Source: Agelaius tricolor (Eukaryota; Chordata; Aves; Passeriformes; Icteridae). From it: a DNA stretch of 64,000 bases. A program made the position numbers and the translations under genes. The stretch spans positions 15,668,501-15,732,500 of the forward strand of contig JALJCS010000015.1 of assembly GCA_023055355.1 (NCBI GenBank), in the 5' to 3' direction. Under the pieces are notes generated by a model. The model was given only the letters and a program-made list of their open reading frames with translations, did no database searches and was not told where the DNA came from. This document shows positions 24,401-37,816 of the stretch, piece after piece (positions within the stretch are counted from its first letter, which is position 1; each line of letters begins with the position of its first letter).

Positions 24401-27360
24401 TCAGCAGAAATCTGTTCCTTTCAGTTCTAAGAACGGTGCAGTAAAGGAAAAGCTCTTCCACTCTTTGGGGGAGTTTTTGGAGCCTTCCCCCGCACAAGGA
24501 ATTCACTGAGGGAATAAAGCTGAGAACAACAATGCACAAACCTGAAAGTCACAGACATTCAGGTTCATCTGTTTGGTCCTATTCTGACAGAAATCATTAC
24601 GAGTTTGATAGATTTATTTATAAAGACTTGCTTCAATATTTAAAGTACATCTATTCCAACATTCCTCATTTCAAGCTCGGCTGTGGATCAAGATGAAAGA
24701 AAAATTAAATTGTATATTGAAGAGCTGTTAATTGAACTGCACTGCATTTAGCAAGGGAGCATCAGCTTCAGGCAGTCAATACTACAGAGAATTTTTAATG
24801 TACTGTATCACCAGATTGTCAGTTTGTATTGGAGAATGCAAACAGACTGCTTCGACTGATGATAAAGCCCTGGAAACTTCTAAGTTGTTGAGGGGAGAAA
24901 ATGTTATTTTGCTTTGATATATTGTGACAAAGTTGTTGATGGAAGCAGGAACAACATTTTTTTAGGTGAATATTATTTGAATATCAAATTCTGATTTTAG
25001 TGGGTAAAGATTGGGTACTGATTTTTCTTTATGGGAGAAAACCAAGTTCCTCAGAACTCATGGACTGGCACAAATGGTACTTTACAATTTGAGCAGCTCT
25101 GAAAGTCTCATTTAAAAATATTAGTTCTCTCCAGATATAATTCTAAAAAATAGCATATCAAAAAGCTTTAGAAATGCTTTAGAAAAATGTTATCTCTTTT
25201 TCCTTAGGCAGTGTTAATTTCTTTTGTAGTTAATCTTTTGCACTGGAATTTAGTACATTTATAGTTAAAGATTCTTTTTAACAGCTGAATTATTTAAGCA
25301 CGTCTTCTGGGGTAACATGGTCTGTTTGGTGTTAAGTATGAAATACTTTTTATTTCATTTTCTTCACTGATAAAAAGGAAATAACTAGAGGCATTTGTCG
25401 AACCAGAACAGATTTAGGACTGTGGTGTTAGATTAAAGATGTACTATTCTAAGACATAGCTGTTACAGTTGTCATACTTGGGGATAAAATTCTTCCTTTT
25501 GGTGTTCCTTACAGGGCTGAAAGTTCACCTTCAGAAAAAGCAAAGCAAGTCTGAAACTTGTTAATAATTTAAAAATGTCAGTCTGTGGTGTTTTCCATAA
25601 ATGTGGTAGGTCTCAAGGAAATGGTAAAGCTTAAAAACTCTATACTTTGTCTTCTCTTGGAGCAGAAAGATCTTTCAGAGAGGTTGAGTTTAGTCTGGTT
25701 CTTCTGGGTACCTCTATGGCATCTGAGGAGATTGGGAGTAGCTTTTTTTTCAACACAAATATTATGCAGTAGAAGAGAGTTTTTATTTGTATAAAGGAAT
25801 TAATTTCATTAGTAAGAAAACATTAATGGCTTCAAAAGACCTCATTTCCCCATGGTACTGAAATCCCACCAAACTGGTGAAAGTCTTGTGACTCCAAAAC
25901 CAAAATAAAAGAGCAAAATCCACTATTTGTAAGTGCCTGACTTTGCTTCTTAATTTTGGTGTTCTGCAGACAAACTTTGTGCAGAGCTGGCAGCTGCCTG
26001 GGGAGGTCAGAGGTATTTAAACAGATTTAATGCTGTCACTGCTCTCTCTGCTGGGATGGTGTTGCTGGAGTCAGGATGGATGTTCCTTACATGCTGTCAA
26101 CCTATTGTTGCATTTTCCAAATTTTTCTAATGGTTTCCCTTTAGCAAAGTCTGGGAATATTTTGCACCACGGGAAAAATTGCAAGAAGGGAGGTGCTGCA
26201 TGGTCTGACCCTGGTATTTTGCCTTAGGTATCAAAAAGTTTAGGTCTAGATCAAAGATGTGCATTTGATTTAAAGAGTGTCCTTTAAATATTTGAACTTA
26301 AACTAGTGTGCTACTGACTATATATTTAGAAAAATTACAATTACTGAAATACTACACTTAAAGGCTGTACAAAAATCCCTTAATTCATATTAGAAGGTAT
26401 AATTTTAATAGCTAAAATACTTGTATGCAATTCAAGTTAAAATCATTGTGTTGTATGAATATTACTTGGAATATTTGCTTGAAACAGTAATGTAGAGTAA
26501 CATATTCAGTAGCTTTGCTACACTTGTCTGAGTGTTTGACAACATGAATACATATGGTAATGTTCAAGAATCCTTTACATGACAGCTTGACAATCAGAGT
26601 AATTAAGATAATTCTCCAAAGCTCTGATAAATGCCATATATTAGAGGTCAGCTTGAAATCGTGCAGAAATAAACTAAAATTCTTCAATTTTATTTTTATA
26701 TAGGGAAATCCTGTATTGTCTGTGTAGTGGGTAGTTGTGTGGTACGAGGGCCTGATTCTGAGAGCCATTGTAGCAGATTTAGTGTAGGTTACATGGATAA
26801 ATCCATTAATATAGTTGGAAATTCACAGAAAAAAAAGCAGTTGTGATGGCCAGGAACACGAGGTCTTCACAATGGGTTCTGTTTTATTGTTGGAAGGATG
26901 GAAGCTTTCTTTCTGTGGAGCAAGGTTAAGTTGGGTGGCTTCCCTGTGACTCTAAGGTAGTTAAAGTTTAAATGTTAATGAGCTTCAAGAAGATGTGCGT
27001 GCATGTTTCCTTTTTTGATTATTTTATTAGACTACCAGTTAATTTGTGCAAACTCCTCATCTCCAGGCAATCTGATTAAAAAAATGGTATGTTTCCTGTT
27101 TCTTTATGCACTGTGTAGCTGCATGAGGCAATATCTTTAAAATGTAAAAAAGCCTACAAAATGCACAGTCTGATAACAACAACAAATCTAATCTAAAGTG
27201 ACAACTGGGAGACTTTCCCAGACGTTTTTCTCTTTAATGTAACATGACTTTAAATTGATGCAGCCCCTCAGTGATTGAAAAACTCTCAGAGCTTGTCTCC
27301 CATGATTACATTTCTGATCTGTACAACTTAATTTTTTAACTCGGTGAATCTCACTTTTGC

Positions 27361-27468
27361 GAGCGAGCAGTTTGTCTCTGTTTTAAGAGGGGGAGCTCAT
27401 GGAAGCATAAGCAGTGGAACAGTAATACTGTGAAAAGTATATTCCTGATAGTCACCCTGGCCAGAAAC
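27361..27468 (+). repeat. Unidentified dispersed element, copy A
   Basis: This block matches the one at 28855-28964 by eye. Shared blocks include GAGCAG, TCTGTTTTAAGA, a TAATA-T-CTG-GAAAA series and TCCTGATAGT, in the same order and orientation with few gaps. I do not recognise the family. It is either an old transposon fragment or a local duplication. Confidence 0.5.
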
Positions 27469-28854
27469 TTGGACTTGTTCTTTGAATGATCCAGAAGTCA
27501 GCTGGTGAGTAAGGCACTGTATTGAGTGCTGGTTTGTACTCACACAGTGAATTCAGTGTTACATTAACAGAATTAAGAGTAGCCAAACTTTGGGTAACTC
27601 CCCCCCTCTCAAAATACCTTTGTTACAGCATTTTAAATCTGCTTAAGGTTCTTTATATCTTTAAATTTGGTTCTCTATTTTCAATTTTTTTTAAAATTAT
27701 TTTTGAGTTTTATTGCAATGGCATATCTGTTAAACACTACCTTAAGCAAACAAACAAACATAAAGCCCTGTTAGGGTTCCTGAGATGCTTTATTGTGAAA
27801 CAAGTCACTTCAGATTTAATAATGAACTGAAATAGTATATTTTATAGTGGGAAGATATGAAGGATAAAATGGACAGATTAGAAGGTCAAAACCCTCACTT
27901 GATACTGGCTGCAGTTTTTGTTTGGAAAACCAAGAATTGGTTTGTAACTTCCATAAATGGTTGAAAATTGCTTTTGTTTGATAACCCTCATTTTATCCCA
28001 GCTTTCTCTTGATATATTTCTAGTACAGAAGTATATAAATTCTCATTTACCTTTTCATTTACCTTTAGAAATGTATAAAGAGTGTAGAATGATATGTGTA
28101 TAGCAATACTTTATAATATGTATAACTGCTCCTGGGCCTGTTTTCTAGATCTGTGTGCAGGAAAAATGGTCATGTGTAAGAAGAAATGTCCTGTGGTCAG
28201 TTTTGTAGTACAAATTCTAAAAATCTGTTATTTATTTCTTTATTGCTTCTCTCAGAAGTAGAAAATGATGCCCATGGGTAGATGCAGTGGTTGGTTGATA
28301 TCAGCTGGAAATAAAAAGAAATAAAAGCCTTTGAAATGTAGTAGCTGTGTTTTATATCAGTGATGCATCAAACTGTGCTGTACTTATGAGATTGTGCCTG
28401 ACTTATGCCAGGGTAGAGCAATTGAGGTTTCAGAAGACTGTGGATTTAATCCATAAAAGAGTGGACAATATGCAGGACAGGCAGTAGGCACAACAGATAA
28501 ACTTTCTGGAGGAGGAAGCAGTGAGGTGAATGCTGTAGTCCTTAGGAACATTTCAGCTGCCTTGATTAAAGCTCTGGAGGGGCTGGAGGAAAAAAATGGA
28601 ATAACAGTTCTTTTGTAACATCAAAGTTTTGGAATAGTGCAGTAGAATGTACACCAGGTGAAAATTTAAGATATCAATTTAAGATGTCTAATAGTATCTT
28701 TTCCATAAGGTTTAATAATCAAGCATTTTATTTGACACTTTTGTTGCTTGAACAAAAAAAGTACTATTTTGTGATCTGTGTCTTAGGGTGTATGTTCTAA
28801 TGATGAGGATTTCAATCTTGATTTCAAATCCTTCCTTTAGTTTTGTTTGCAAAT

Positions 28855-28964
28855 GAGAGCAGGTTGTTTCTGTTTTAAGATGGTGAGTTTCATTGATGGA
28901 AAACCAATGAGACTGTAATATTCTGAAAATCAATAGTCCTGATAGTGATACTGGTCAGCAACCA
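28855..28964 (+). repeat. Unidentified dispersed element, copy B
   Basis: Partner of the block at 27361-27468, about 1.4 kb downstream and in the same orientation. The best-conserved blocks are TCTGTTTTAAGA at 28869-28880 and the TCCTGATAGT string near 28937. Divergence is substantial, so the duplication is old. Confidence 0.5.
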
Positions 28965-31826
28965 AGATCCATCCAGGAACCATAACCTACTTGTAAGAGT
29001 ATTATTTCATAGTACATCTCAAGTTAATTGATAGAGCCATCAGGACAGTGGTTACCCTGCCAAAATGGTCAAGTCATTGGCCAAAATAAACATGGATCTA
29101 GGGACTTCCTGACAGGCATCCACAAACACCTGGAAATTACAGCCATGCAACCATATCAGAATGCAAATCTGTGTTACAAACTAGTCAAACCACTTCATCT
29201 GTTCACTTGTATAAATCTGGTGTCCATAATTCTTAAGAAATTTGTTACCAAAAAAGTCCAGTTCTGTTTGTAAGAAAGTAGCAAAAACTTTGCCATCTGC
29301 AGAATGATTTTTCAAGATCACTACTTTTTTTTTTTTTCTTAAGATAAAGTAAATATGTTCTGTTGTATTTAATTTGTTTGATAAATAATTCACTATTTAA
29401 TTGGCTTTTTTTCTCTGTGACTTCTGCTTTATTTCAACATTAGCTTTTCTCTTCATGCTGCCAGTTTGTTAAAGGTCCATTCTGGTAGGGAAAAAAGCTG
29501 GAGAATCAACATTGCATGTCAAGTAGTTCAGCCATGTCTTTGGTGTCTGATTCAAATCATGTCCAGTTCAGTTCTTCAATCACTGGATTGTACTCATGGA
29601 ATCCATATTATATGGAGTTGAAATGGATTTATTTTTCTTCCTGTGCCAAACGACATTGGAATTACTCACAATTTTATTTTATTCTCTTTCCATGCCAACT
29701 TCTGGTGGAGGAATAGGGTCAGGGAATATGAATAATTGTGATTCCTACCTCTATGCCTATCTCTGAGTCCCCCACAGTTAAAAGAGCTCTTAGCAGAGCT
29801 GGTTTTGGTGGTGAGTTGATGCAGATTCTTGCACACAGACTTTCTCCATTCTGTCTCTCATCCTGGATCAGCAGCCTGTGGGGTTTGCATTTTGAGACCT
29901 CACCTAACTCATCTTTACCAAGGTGACTGTGGGTTTATCTGGATTCACCCTTCAGGATATTTTTAATTAGATATAAAGGAGTGAATGTATTATGTTAAGT
30001 TATTTTGATGAAAGAATTCCTGCACTGTCATTAACAATGAGTTAAATGAGCTAAAACTTCCCTCTAGTTCCCTCTCTTTTGATGAGGAAACAAAGCAGTT
30101 CTTTGCATGATTAAGATTTGTGGTATCACGCCTGAAATGAGAAACCATAATATATACTTTATAATTTGTGTAGGTTTTTTAACTCTTACATGACCACTCT
30201 TCTTTTTGTGCCTATTTTTACAGCTGGCTTTGTTATATTTTCCTTTGATTTGAGATGCTGACAGCATAAGTTTATATCTCTGTTTTTATTTTTCCTTTAT
30301 TGCTATGGAGGTTTATTGATTCCTTAGGCACCTCAAAAGGAGTTGACATTGACAATTCTTGAGGCTCTTTAGAAACTTCAGATCTGGTTGGTTTTAGACT
30401 CATTAAACTCAATATAAATTTTTGATAGTTAGTGATGATTAAAACTTACAGCAAGGTGTGTGAAAACATGTGGAAAACCTCAGGGCAACAAGATTACCCC
30501 TTCAATCATTTGAAATGTGCCAGGAGTTCAGAAAGCTGATTTCCAGTAGCAGTTTTACAGTATTTTACTGACATTACCATGTAGCAGCAGTTTGAACAAC
30601 AGATACAGAGAAGAGAAGCAATACAGGTTATTTGCTCTTGGAGAAAGATGATTATTCCAGTGAAAAAAGAAAGGGATTAAATTTTGTTGTTGATAGAGCT
30701 CTTGGCTGAATCTCAGAATATATTATTCTGTAACAGCATGGTTTGGGTTGTTGACCTCTTCAGTATTTCTAATTGTTTCTGCAGTAATACCTCCTCACAG
30801 AGTTTAGGCAAAAGAGTTCTCCATGCCAAGTGTCAGCTGCCAAATAAAATTATCAGATGGTCTTTAAGATGTTGAGACATTTTATAAGAAAGGTGTAATC
30901 ATTTGCCTTATGGATTTTAAATTGTCTCTGTTCTAATCTCAGCCTTGCAACCATGAAAAATCATTAAATATTGCAAGATTCAGAGTTTTCTCAGGAATGT
31001 TGCAGATGCATTATTACATTCATCATTTTTGTGAATGGAAATTGATTCCTGTATCTCGGAGCTCTGGGTTCATCCTGCATCATTTTGAATGGCTCTTTTG
31101 GAACAACTGAGGTGCAATATTTGGGATCAGAGGGTTGTTGACATGGGATATTTCCTGTTGGCTTTAATTCAGTCCTGAGCACAATAAAAAGCAGCATAAT
31201 TGGCTTGAACTGTGGGTCTGAAGATGGCAGGTTATTTAAAATATTGGGTAACACAAACTGGAGCACCAGTACCTTTAGAGTAGCAAAGGTGCATATTCTG
31301 CTAAATAAACTTCAGTAATTACTTTAGGGGGTTTTCCTCTGCAACATTGTAATTTTTCTAGTTTATATTCTTCACAGACTGCTGACCCCAGTGACAGTTT
31401 TGCTGTTCTTGTATAAAATAACTCACACGTGTGTGCACCTGGTCTTCATTATTGTTGCATTGCATATATGGTAATGGCAGAATGGGAAATTTTCTTTTCT
31501 GATTTCTGCTGATGATGCCTTGTTTCAGGCACAGCACTCTACAAATACATTGTTCATTAAGTGTCAGTATCCATTAAGCAGCACTAACAGGCAAAAGGAC
31601 TGTACAAAACACTCTCATCATTTCCATAACAAGAAAGTATTTACTATAAAAGACTAAAAAACCCCGACACACCTGCTTTAACTTTTTTGTACTGTCAACA
31701 ATATGAACATTCATGTTTTACCTTATTAAGGCAAATATATTTGCAAAAACAAGGCATAAATATGTAAAAATCCCTTTGAAAAATATTATCCCCCATAACA
31801 TTATACTCATATACTTATGAGTTCAA

Positions 31827-31864
31827 GGTACTGAAGGAACTGAAGGTACTGAAGGAACACTGAA
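31827..31864. repeat. 9-bp tandem repeat, 4 copies
   Basis: Alternating units GGTACTGAA and GGAACTGAA occur four times. The last unit is interrupted by a 2-nt insertion. Confidence 0.85.
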
Positions 31865-33200
31865 AACCCCACTTCTAAAAAGCTAATCTTGAAAGTGTAA
31901 TTACAGGTGTGGTGATTGAAATCTAATTTTTGCTGAGCTCAGTTTCATCTTGTAGTATGCTATGGCTAATTTGACCCACTGCATTTTAGAAAATCTTCTA
32001 AAATGATTCTCACTGATTCTGGTGCTCTTGCAGACATTTTTGCCAGACATGTGTGACTGTGAGAAGTTACCTCCAAACCTCCAGGTCACACACCTGCCTG
32101 CCAGACAAAGGTGGCAGTGGTTGGCTAAAGGCAGGGCAATGTGGGGGCCTCTTGTCTCTGGAGAGATGACCACAATTCCTCACAATTCCTGGATCCATAG
32201 GGGATCTCCTCACTGCCACAGAGGGGACCTGGCTGCAGCTCGAGGAGCTGGCAGGGCTGGGGCTGCAGCTTTTGAGCAGTGCTGGGTTTGCTCTCTGTTC
32301 CACGCAGAGATGAGTGGTGCTCCAGCCAGGGTTTCTGTGTCACCACGAGATGTCACTCTTTTGTTAGGAAAAAATCTATCTAATGGCATGAATATCTGGA
32401 AAATAAATTGTATAGCCCTAAAAGGGGAAACTGCAGGAATTTAAAGAAGAATGTTCTTTAATGTCTTCAGTTGGATTGTGTTCTGTTTAAGTAGGGACGA
32501 TGTACAGGCATTAGCATCACTGTTTCCAGGTTTGTTGGTGTTCTAGTTTTCCAAGCTGGAGGGACTGTAACAGGATTTAATTAGTTTAAAAGTCAGCAAA
32601 TATTTGGGCTTGCAACATGGCAGCTGAGATGGATCAGTCATTGTTGTAATCTTATTTACAAAATCAGAAGATGCTGAAATACCTGTGTCATGTATCCTTG
32701 TGAGAGGGGAATGTGGAAGTCCCCAGTGTCTGTCAGGCACTCCCCACTGCTGTGGAGCAAGAGTGACATCCTGTGGGAAAGGTTTCAAAGGGACACAGAC
32801 AAAAACCTGCTCCTGGAGCCACCCTGGACCCTGCTTGGGTTTGGCCATGGCGTCTTTTTATGTTTTGAAGCCAGCGTCTCAAAAGTAAATTAATATCCAT
32901 TGTCAGATGTGATTAGAACATCACAGCTTTCTGTGCTTTAGTTTACCCTGTTTTGGGGTACTGAATTATTGATTTGCATTGCAGGAGTGCTCATGTTCTG
33001 CTTTGATCAGAATAGAAAAATTCAGAGCTTTTAAATATGCTTTTATAATTATATGGTTTCCTAATGTGTTAGGACATGTTACACATGCATTTTCCTCTAA
33101 AACTAAAGATAACACATAGGTTATAGTATATCTTTAAATGGCATCCAAGTACTCAATTTAAATTATTTTTAAAAATTATCATTTAAATTTAAAGTCATGA

Positions 33201-33220
33201 CAAAAATATTTATATTTTTG
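33201..33220. repeat. 9-bp AT-rich inverted repeat
   Basis: CAAAAATAT and ATATTTTTG are separated by 2 nt, within the A/T-dominated stretch 33154-33250. Confidence 0.7.
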
Positions 33221-36200
33221 GCCAAAAATTTGTATATTACATTTAATAGGAATGTGAGCTCTGAACTTTAAAACCTGGTTCTGATAACAGAAGTAGTGGC
33301 AGAGATTCCCGTATTTGTAGCTAGATATAAAATTATATACTTGTACAACAAGATTGCAACAGAAATTGAAGGAATTGGAACAATGTTATTGGAATGATGT
33401 GACTTTGGCTGCAGAGTAACACAGATGCTTCTAATTTAATCCCATTATTAGCCTTTTTTTAAAGGCATGGATTGAAAAGTTTTAAGAAGAGAAGTATTTA
33501 CACCTTGTATTGTAATTCACTGCACGTCTTGCAAGAGGAAATATAAAACTAATATTTCTGTACGTTTTTTCCTGGTTTTAAAAATAGAGATGGATAAAAT
33601 TGCAGCCCTATCCTCATGTGAAAGGATTATTTGCACATCTGTCTAAGGTTAGTACCTCCTGTGTGGTTATCAGCATCCTTCATTGTGCTTGCTGAAAAAG
33701 GGCCTGATGATGAGTGGCTCCTTGCAAGATTAACTTTGTATTGGTAGTCATTAAACAGTGGGAATTTCTACAAACTGGCAGTTTGGGATACTGAAAAAAA
33801 AGAGGAAAAAATTGAGGAAGGAGTATTATAATGGTTGCACATAGAGCATCTAGAATAGACTGGGGCTACTGGCAACAAGTGTGGTGGAGCAGTTGGTGAG
33901 CAGATGTACAATAAATAACTGTCAGGAGGTAAACTGACACCTCTGATAGCCAAAACTCCACTAATCCAGGATTAACAAAGCAGCTGAAGTAGAGGTATCA
34001 CTCTTTTTTACAGTGAATTCAGTCCCTGCAGGAGGACAGCAGCCTTTGTGTTCCAGCTGAGGGATGTGTGAGCCCAGGGGTGGCTGTGTCCTTCCTGACA
34101 CTGCAGTGGCACCCACAAAGCTAATTCCAACCAAATCTGCTGAATGGGGCGGCTTAAACATGTCATTAACTTCAAAGAGGTGAGGGGAGGATTCTTTGCA
34201 CATGCATGTGAGGGACTATAAAAGTGATTGGCAAGCTGAAATTAAATTTTTGAATATTTTTGTGTAATCACCGTTAATTTGGTTTTGCAAACCCGTTCCT
34301 GGCAGATATCTGTGGAAAGCAGATGGCTAAGTTGTGTTGACTGGAAGCAGATTTTCAGATGCTTTTTACAGAAGCTCTCTATAATTGATTTCCTGGCAGA
34401 TTAAGAGTTACTCATGAGATGTGTTTTGTTTTGCTCCTCTGTTTAAAAAGTATACTGTGTTATGCAGCTGCACTTAAATCCTTGAATCAGCAAATAAAAT
34501 CAGTTGTGGTGAGGATCTGTTTGGGAGTATAAAAATATTTGAGAAAGATTTGAAGATTGAGAATGAGTAGCAGTAATGAGTCAAATCCTAAAGCTTCTGC
34601 TCAGATTTATGAAACATTTTTATTGAATTTTCTGTTCCAGCTGGTAGAATTTCTCTGAAGACTTCAACTATTTAACTGAATAAATGTGATCATTTTCATT
34701 ATGTAACTCTGATCCTGTGCCTTTTTTTGTTGTCGTGGATTATTTTGTCAGAGTGCTCTTTCTTTCATGTATAACCCAGCTCAAACTTACTTTATCATTC
34801 AGAGTTGTATTTTATCCCTTCTGCAGAGGAAATAGCAAAGCTGAAACTTTCTGTGCTTTCTGACTACAGAAATTTACATGGATTCAAGAGGAATTGGTCA
34901 GGTGGAAATGTAATAGAAAAAAATGGTTAGACAACAATTTTTGTTGTCTCTGACTCTGGGTGTCCTAAGCTTAAAACTTGTTTGAGAGTTGGAGAGTATC
35001 CCAAGGCAGTGTCATATTTTTGCATTCTTCCTTAGGCATTAGAGAGTGAGAACTCTGCCTCTGTGAATATATGGGTATAGTCTTTAATTATATATGATAT
35101 ATTTATTTTTGCCTGGGGATCTCTGTCACAGCTTGTGCAGGCAGGATTTCAAAATTGGAGGGACATCGTGGCATTGTGTGTTGTGGTAGGAGAGCTGTGG
35201 TAGTAGCAGGATGGGTGGCTGTGAGGTCTACTGAGGGCTTGTCTTACTCCCTCTTGAACATTTAAAATTGCTCTTTATTGCAGCCAAATTTCTTCTTCCC
35301 CTATGACACGAATCTGCAAATACGATATTAAAAGAATTGGGGTTTTTTTTGGAGGATCACAGAACATTTTGAATTTGTTTCTGATCCAAAGCTTTAATTT
35401 AATTTAAATTTTAATCACGTTCAAAAGAAAAACCTTAGAAGAAAATGTTTGTTTAAAGCAAATTTAATTTTTTGTTTTCTTTTGTGGTTCTTCCCTCCTT
35501 GGATGATTGTGGGATTATGTGTGCCAGGAAATATTCTTCCTGTCTCGTCGGAAACCTGTCAAAACTTCAGAATAATATACTAAGTACTTGAAATAATATT
35601 AGTGTTTAGCAGAAAATGGGTCTGCCTATCTGTAGAGTGCAGTAATGGATGTGCACAGCTACAGCAAATACAGGGGCTGTGGAGAAGAAAGTAATTTTAA
35701 GAAAGAAAACATACAAAGCCAAAAAAGCTTCTTGTGCAGTGAATGCTAATGAGCTGGCTGCTCTTTGTGGTGAAAGGCATTAGTGTCTACTGGAGTTAGA
35801 ATGGGGGCCCAATAATTGCTCTGACTCCAGTGATGAAAATCTCATAGCTCCTTGTGGCTGCAGAGATGGGAGGTGGGTGCCAGTTCTTTTGCAAATCTCC
35901 CGGTTGAGTTTCAAAGGTAGTCAGACTTTCAGTGTATTCAGCTTGAATCTGTAAAGTACTTTTTGCTTTATTGTAGTTGACATTGTTCATTTAGAGGTTA
36001 ATTTCAGTTTGATCGGATTATTTGTTATAAAAGATGATTCTAGATTTCAAAACTTCATAAAATATGATTTTGTACACTGTTCCCAGCAGCCATTTAAATT
36101 AAAAGCTGACGAGGTCTTGGAGGCCTAAGTTAAACATTTTTGCATTATTTTTAACTTAATTGGAAGTTGACATACTGTGTTTTTGACCTGGTTGCTGCAG

Positions 36201-36784
36201 AATGCTACATTCTTTGGCAAATATTAACCACTGTGTGTTGTCTAAATAGATATTCAGCTAACATGGACCAAGCCTTGCTCTGGTTAAAGCTATCTCTTTC
36301 CACACATTTCCTAAGCTATAATGAACATTTTTATTAGTGTCTTCTCAAAGCACCACAAAGCTCCAGTAAAAGTAGAACACGAATCCATTTGTACACAAAG
36401 CATTTAGCATGAAACCTTTATTTTAATTCTGTTCTTTATTGCAGTGAACATTGTATTGTTCATTTTCAAAGCAAAAGATTCAAAACTGTTAAAGTAATTT
36501 AGTTCATCACGTTAGGGGTCCTGTTTCTGGAAATCTTCATTTTTCTCAAGAATCAGTAAAATCATACAATCTTTACAAATATATTACCTTTATGATATAA
36601 AATTTCTCTGTAAAACATGCTGGGTATTTTTTTTTTCAGAAATCACATTTTAATCTCTAAAGTCATTGGCTGGGTCAGAAATTGCAGAACATGCTGAGCA
36701 CCAAGGTTAATGGTTCTAATGGAGATAATTCTTTAAGTGAATACCTTTGCAAAGGTTTGACTCAGGGGAGAATATTTTATTGAT

Positions 36785-36817
36785 ACTACCCATATGAACT
36801 TGGGGAATATGGGTAGT
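36785..36817. repeat. Perfect 11-bp hairpin
   Basis: Arms ACTACCCATAT (36785-36795) and ATATGGGTAGT (36807-36817) are exact inverted complements around an 11-nt loop. The stem is too short for a typical pre-miRNA. Confidence 0.8.
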
Positions 36818-37611
36818 TGCAATATTAGTAAGAATTCTACATGGTACTATTTATGACTTTTTAGAGAGGATGGGTTTTGGTTTTAAATGTACAAAGGCTC
36901 TTGATGTTGCTTATATTTTCTATGGGAGTGCAGACAAATTGTTATTTAGTGTCTTGTGTGTCATCATCTCCAAGAAAATGGGTTTCAGAAACCTTAATTT
37001 CATAATTTGTTTCAAAGTTGTAGCTATAGATCAAATATAAAATACATAATACTCACTCACAATGTACCTTAAAATTTTTTTATTATCTCCCAATGCCTTT
37101 TTTTTTTCCTTTTTGTGGTATAGGGATCTCACCCCTGCCCCCTTTTAATTCAGCATCTCTTTTGCCTGAACAGTAAAGGCTCACTATAGATAATAGCAAA
37201 ACATAAGATACCTCACAATATATGTTACATTGCAGATTAAAATCTGGCCTTCAAGGCAAAATGACTTTGCCCTTGCACTGCAGGAGTTTCCCCCACTCCT
37301 TGGAGACAGAATTCACTCCACTGATGGGGTGGGCTTGGCTCCTGTCTCCATCAGATCTGTCTCTCCGTGGTGTTTCTGGTGTCTGGCAGTCTCACACAGC
37401 TCCTCTTTATCTCTGGTTGGTTTTGTGTTAATCTGACAAATACTTCTTGTTTTTTCTTTGCCTCTTCCTCCCTGTCTGGCACCCGAATGCTGCTGGAGCG
37501 TGAGCCTAACGTAGGCAGTGACAAATGAGAAGAGGAACAAGGAGATTTTCATATTGAAATACCTTAGGGCTCAGACAGTGGAATCCACAGTAAATTTGAG
37601 TCATTGGCAGG

Positions 37612-37816
37612 ACTGAAGGAAGGAATCCTTCCTGTGAGGGTGGGCAGGCCCTGGCACAGGTGGAGAAGCTGTGGCTGCCCCTGGATCCCTGGCAGTGCCC
37701 GAGGCCAGGTTGGAGCAGCCTGGGATGGTGGGAGGCGTCCCAGCCCATGGCAGGGCGCTGAGTGAGATGAGCTTTAAGGTCCCTTCCAAAAGAAACCATC
37801 CTGTGTTTCTGTGATT
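37612..37816 (+). mobile_element. CR1 LINE, 5'-truncated 3' end
   Basis: The block carries the standard avian CR1 3' signatures in order: GAGGGTGGGCAGGCCCTGG, GAAGCTGTGGCTGCCCCTGG, GGATCCCTGGCAGTG, GGAGCAGCCTGGGATGGTGG, CCCATGGCAGGG and CTTTAAGGTCCCTTCC. It ends in a degenerate copy of the CR1 octamer tail, TTTCTGTGATT. Compared with the consensus I remember, short deletions remove part of the 'tgcccagag' region and the segment before GGAGCAGCC. CR1 is the main avian LINE and lacks poly(A) tails. Only the terminal 0.2 kb remains, so nothing coding survives. Confidence 0.92.

Larger units (their letters stand above)
19975..27360. other. Intron 5, no gene recognised
   Basis: Mostly AT-rich unique-looking sequence. 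It contains A14 (20093-20106) and A18 (20330-20347) runs, the latter followed by a C-rich stretch, and a perfect TACACGTGTA palindrome at 20081-20090. An octamer-type ATGCAAAT lies at 21081-21088 in a complex AT-rich stretch, next to the GC-rich patch annotated separately. Beyond 21.4 kb I see nothing but short chance frames. Confidence 0.5.
28965..36784. other. Intron 5, no gene recognised
   Basis: AT-rich intron with GC-richer patches at about 32080-32340 and 32690-32850. The first opens a 140-codon plus-strand frame (32022-32444) and overlapping minus-strand frames of up to 78 codons, none with recognisable domains. The segment 33154-33250 is almost pure A/T. A perfect CACACGTGTG palindrome with an E-box core sits at 31434-31443. 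Confidence 0.5.

Noticed and set aside
32022..32444. 140-codon plus-strand open frame in a GC-rich patch
   Set aside because: No recognisable protein family, and overlapping frames are open on the other strand.
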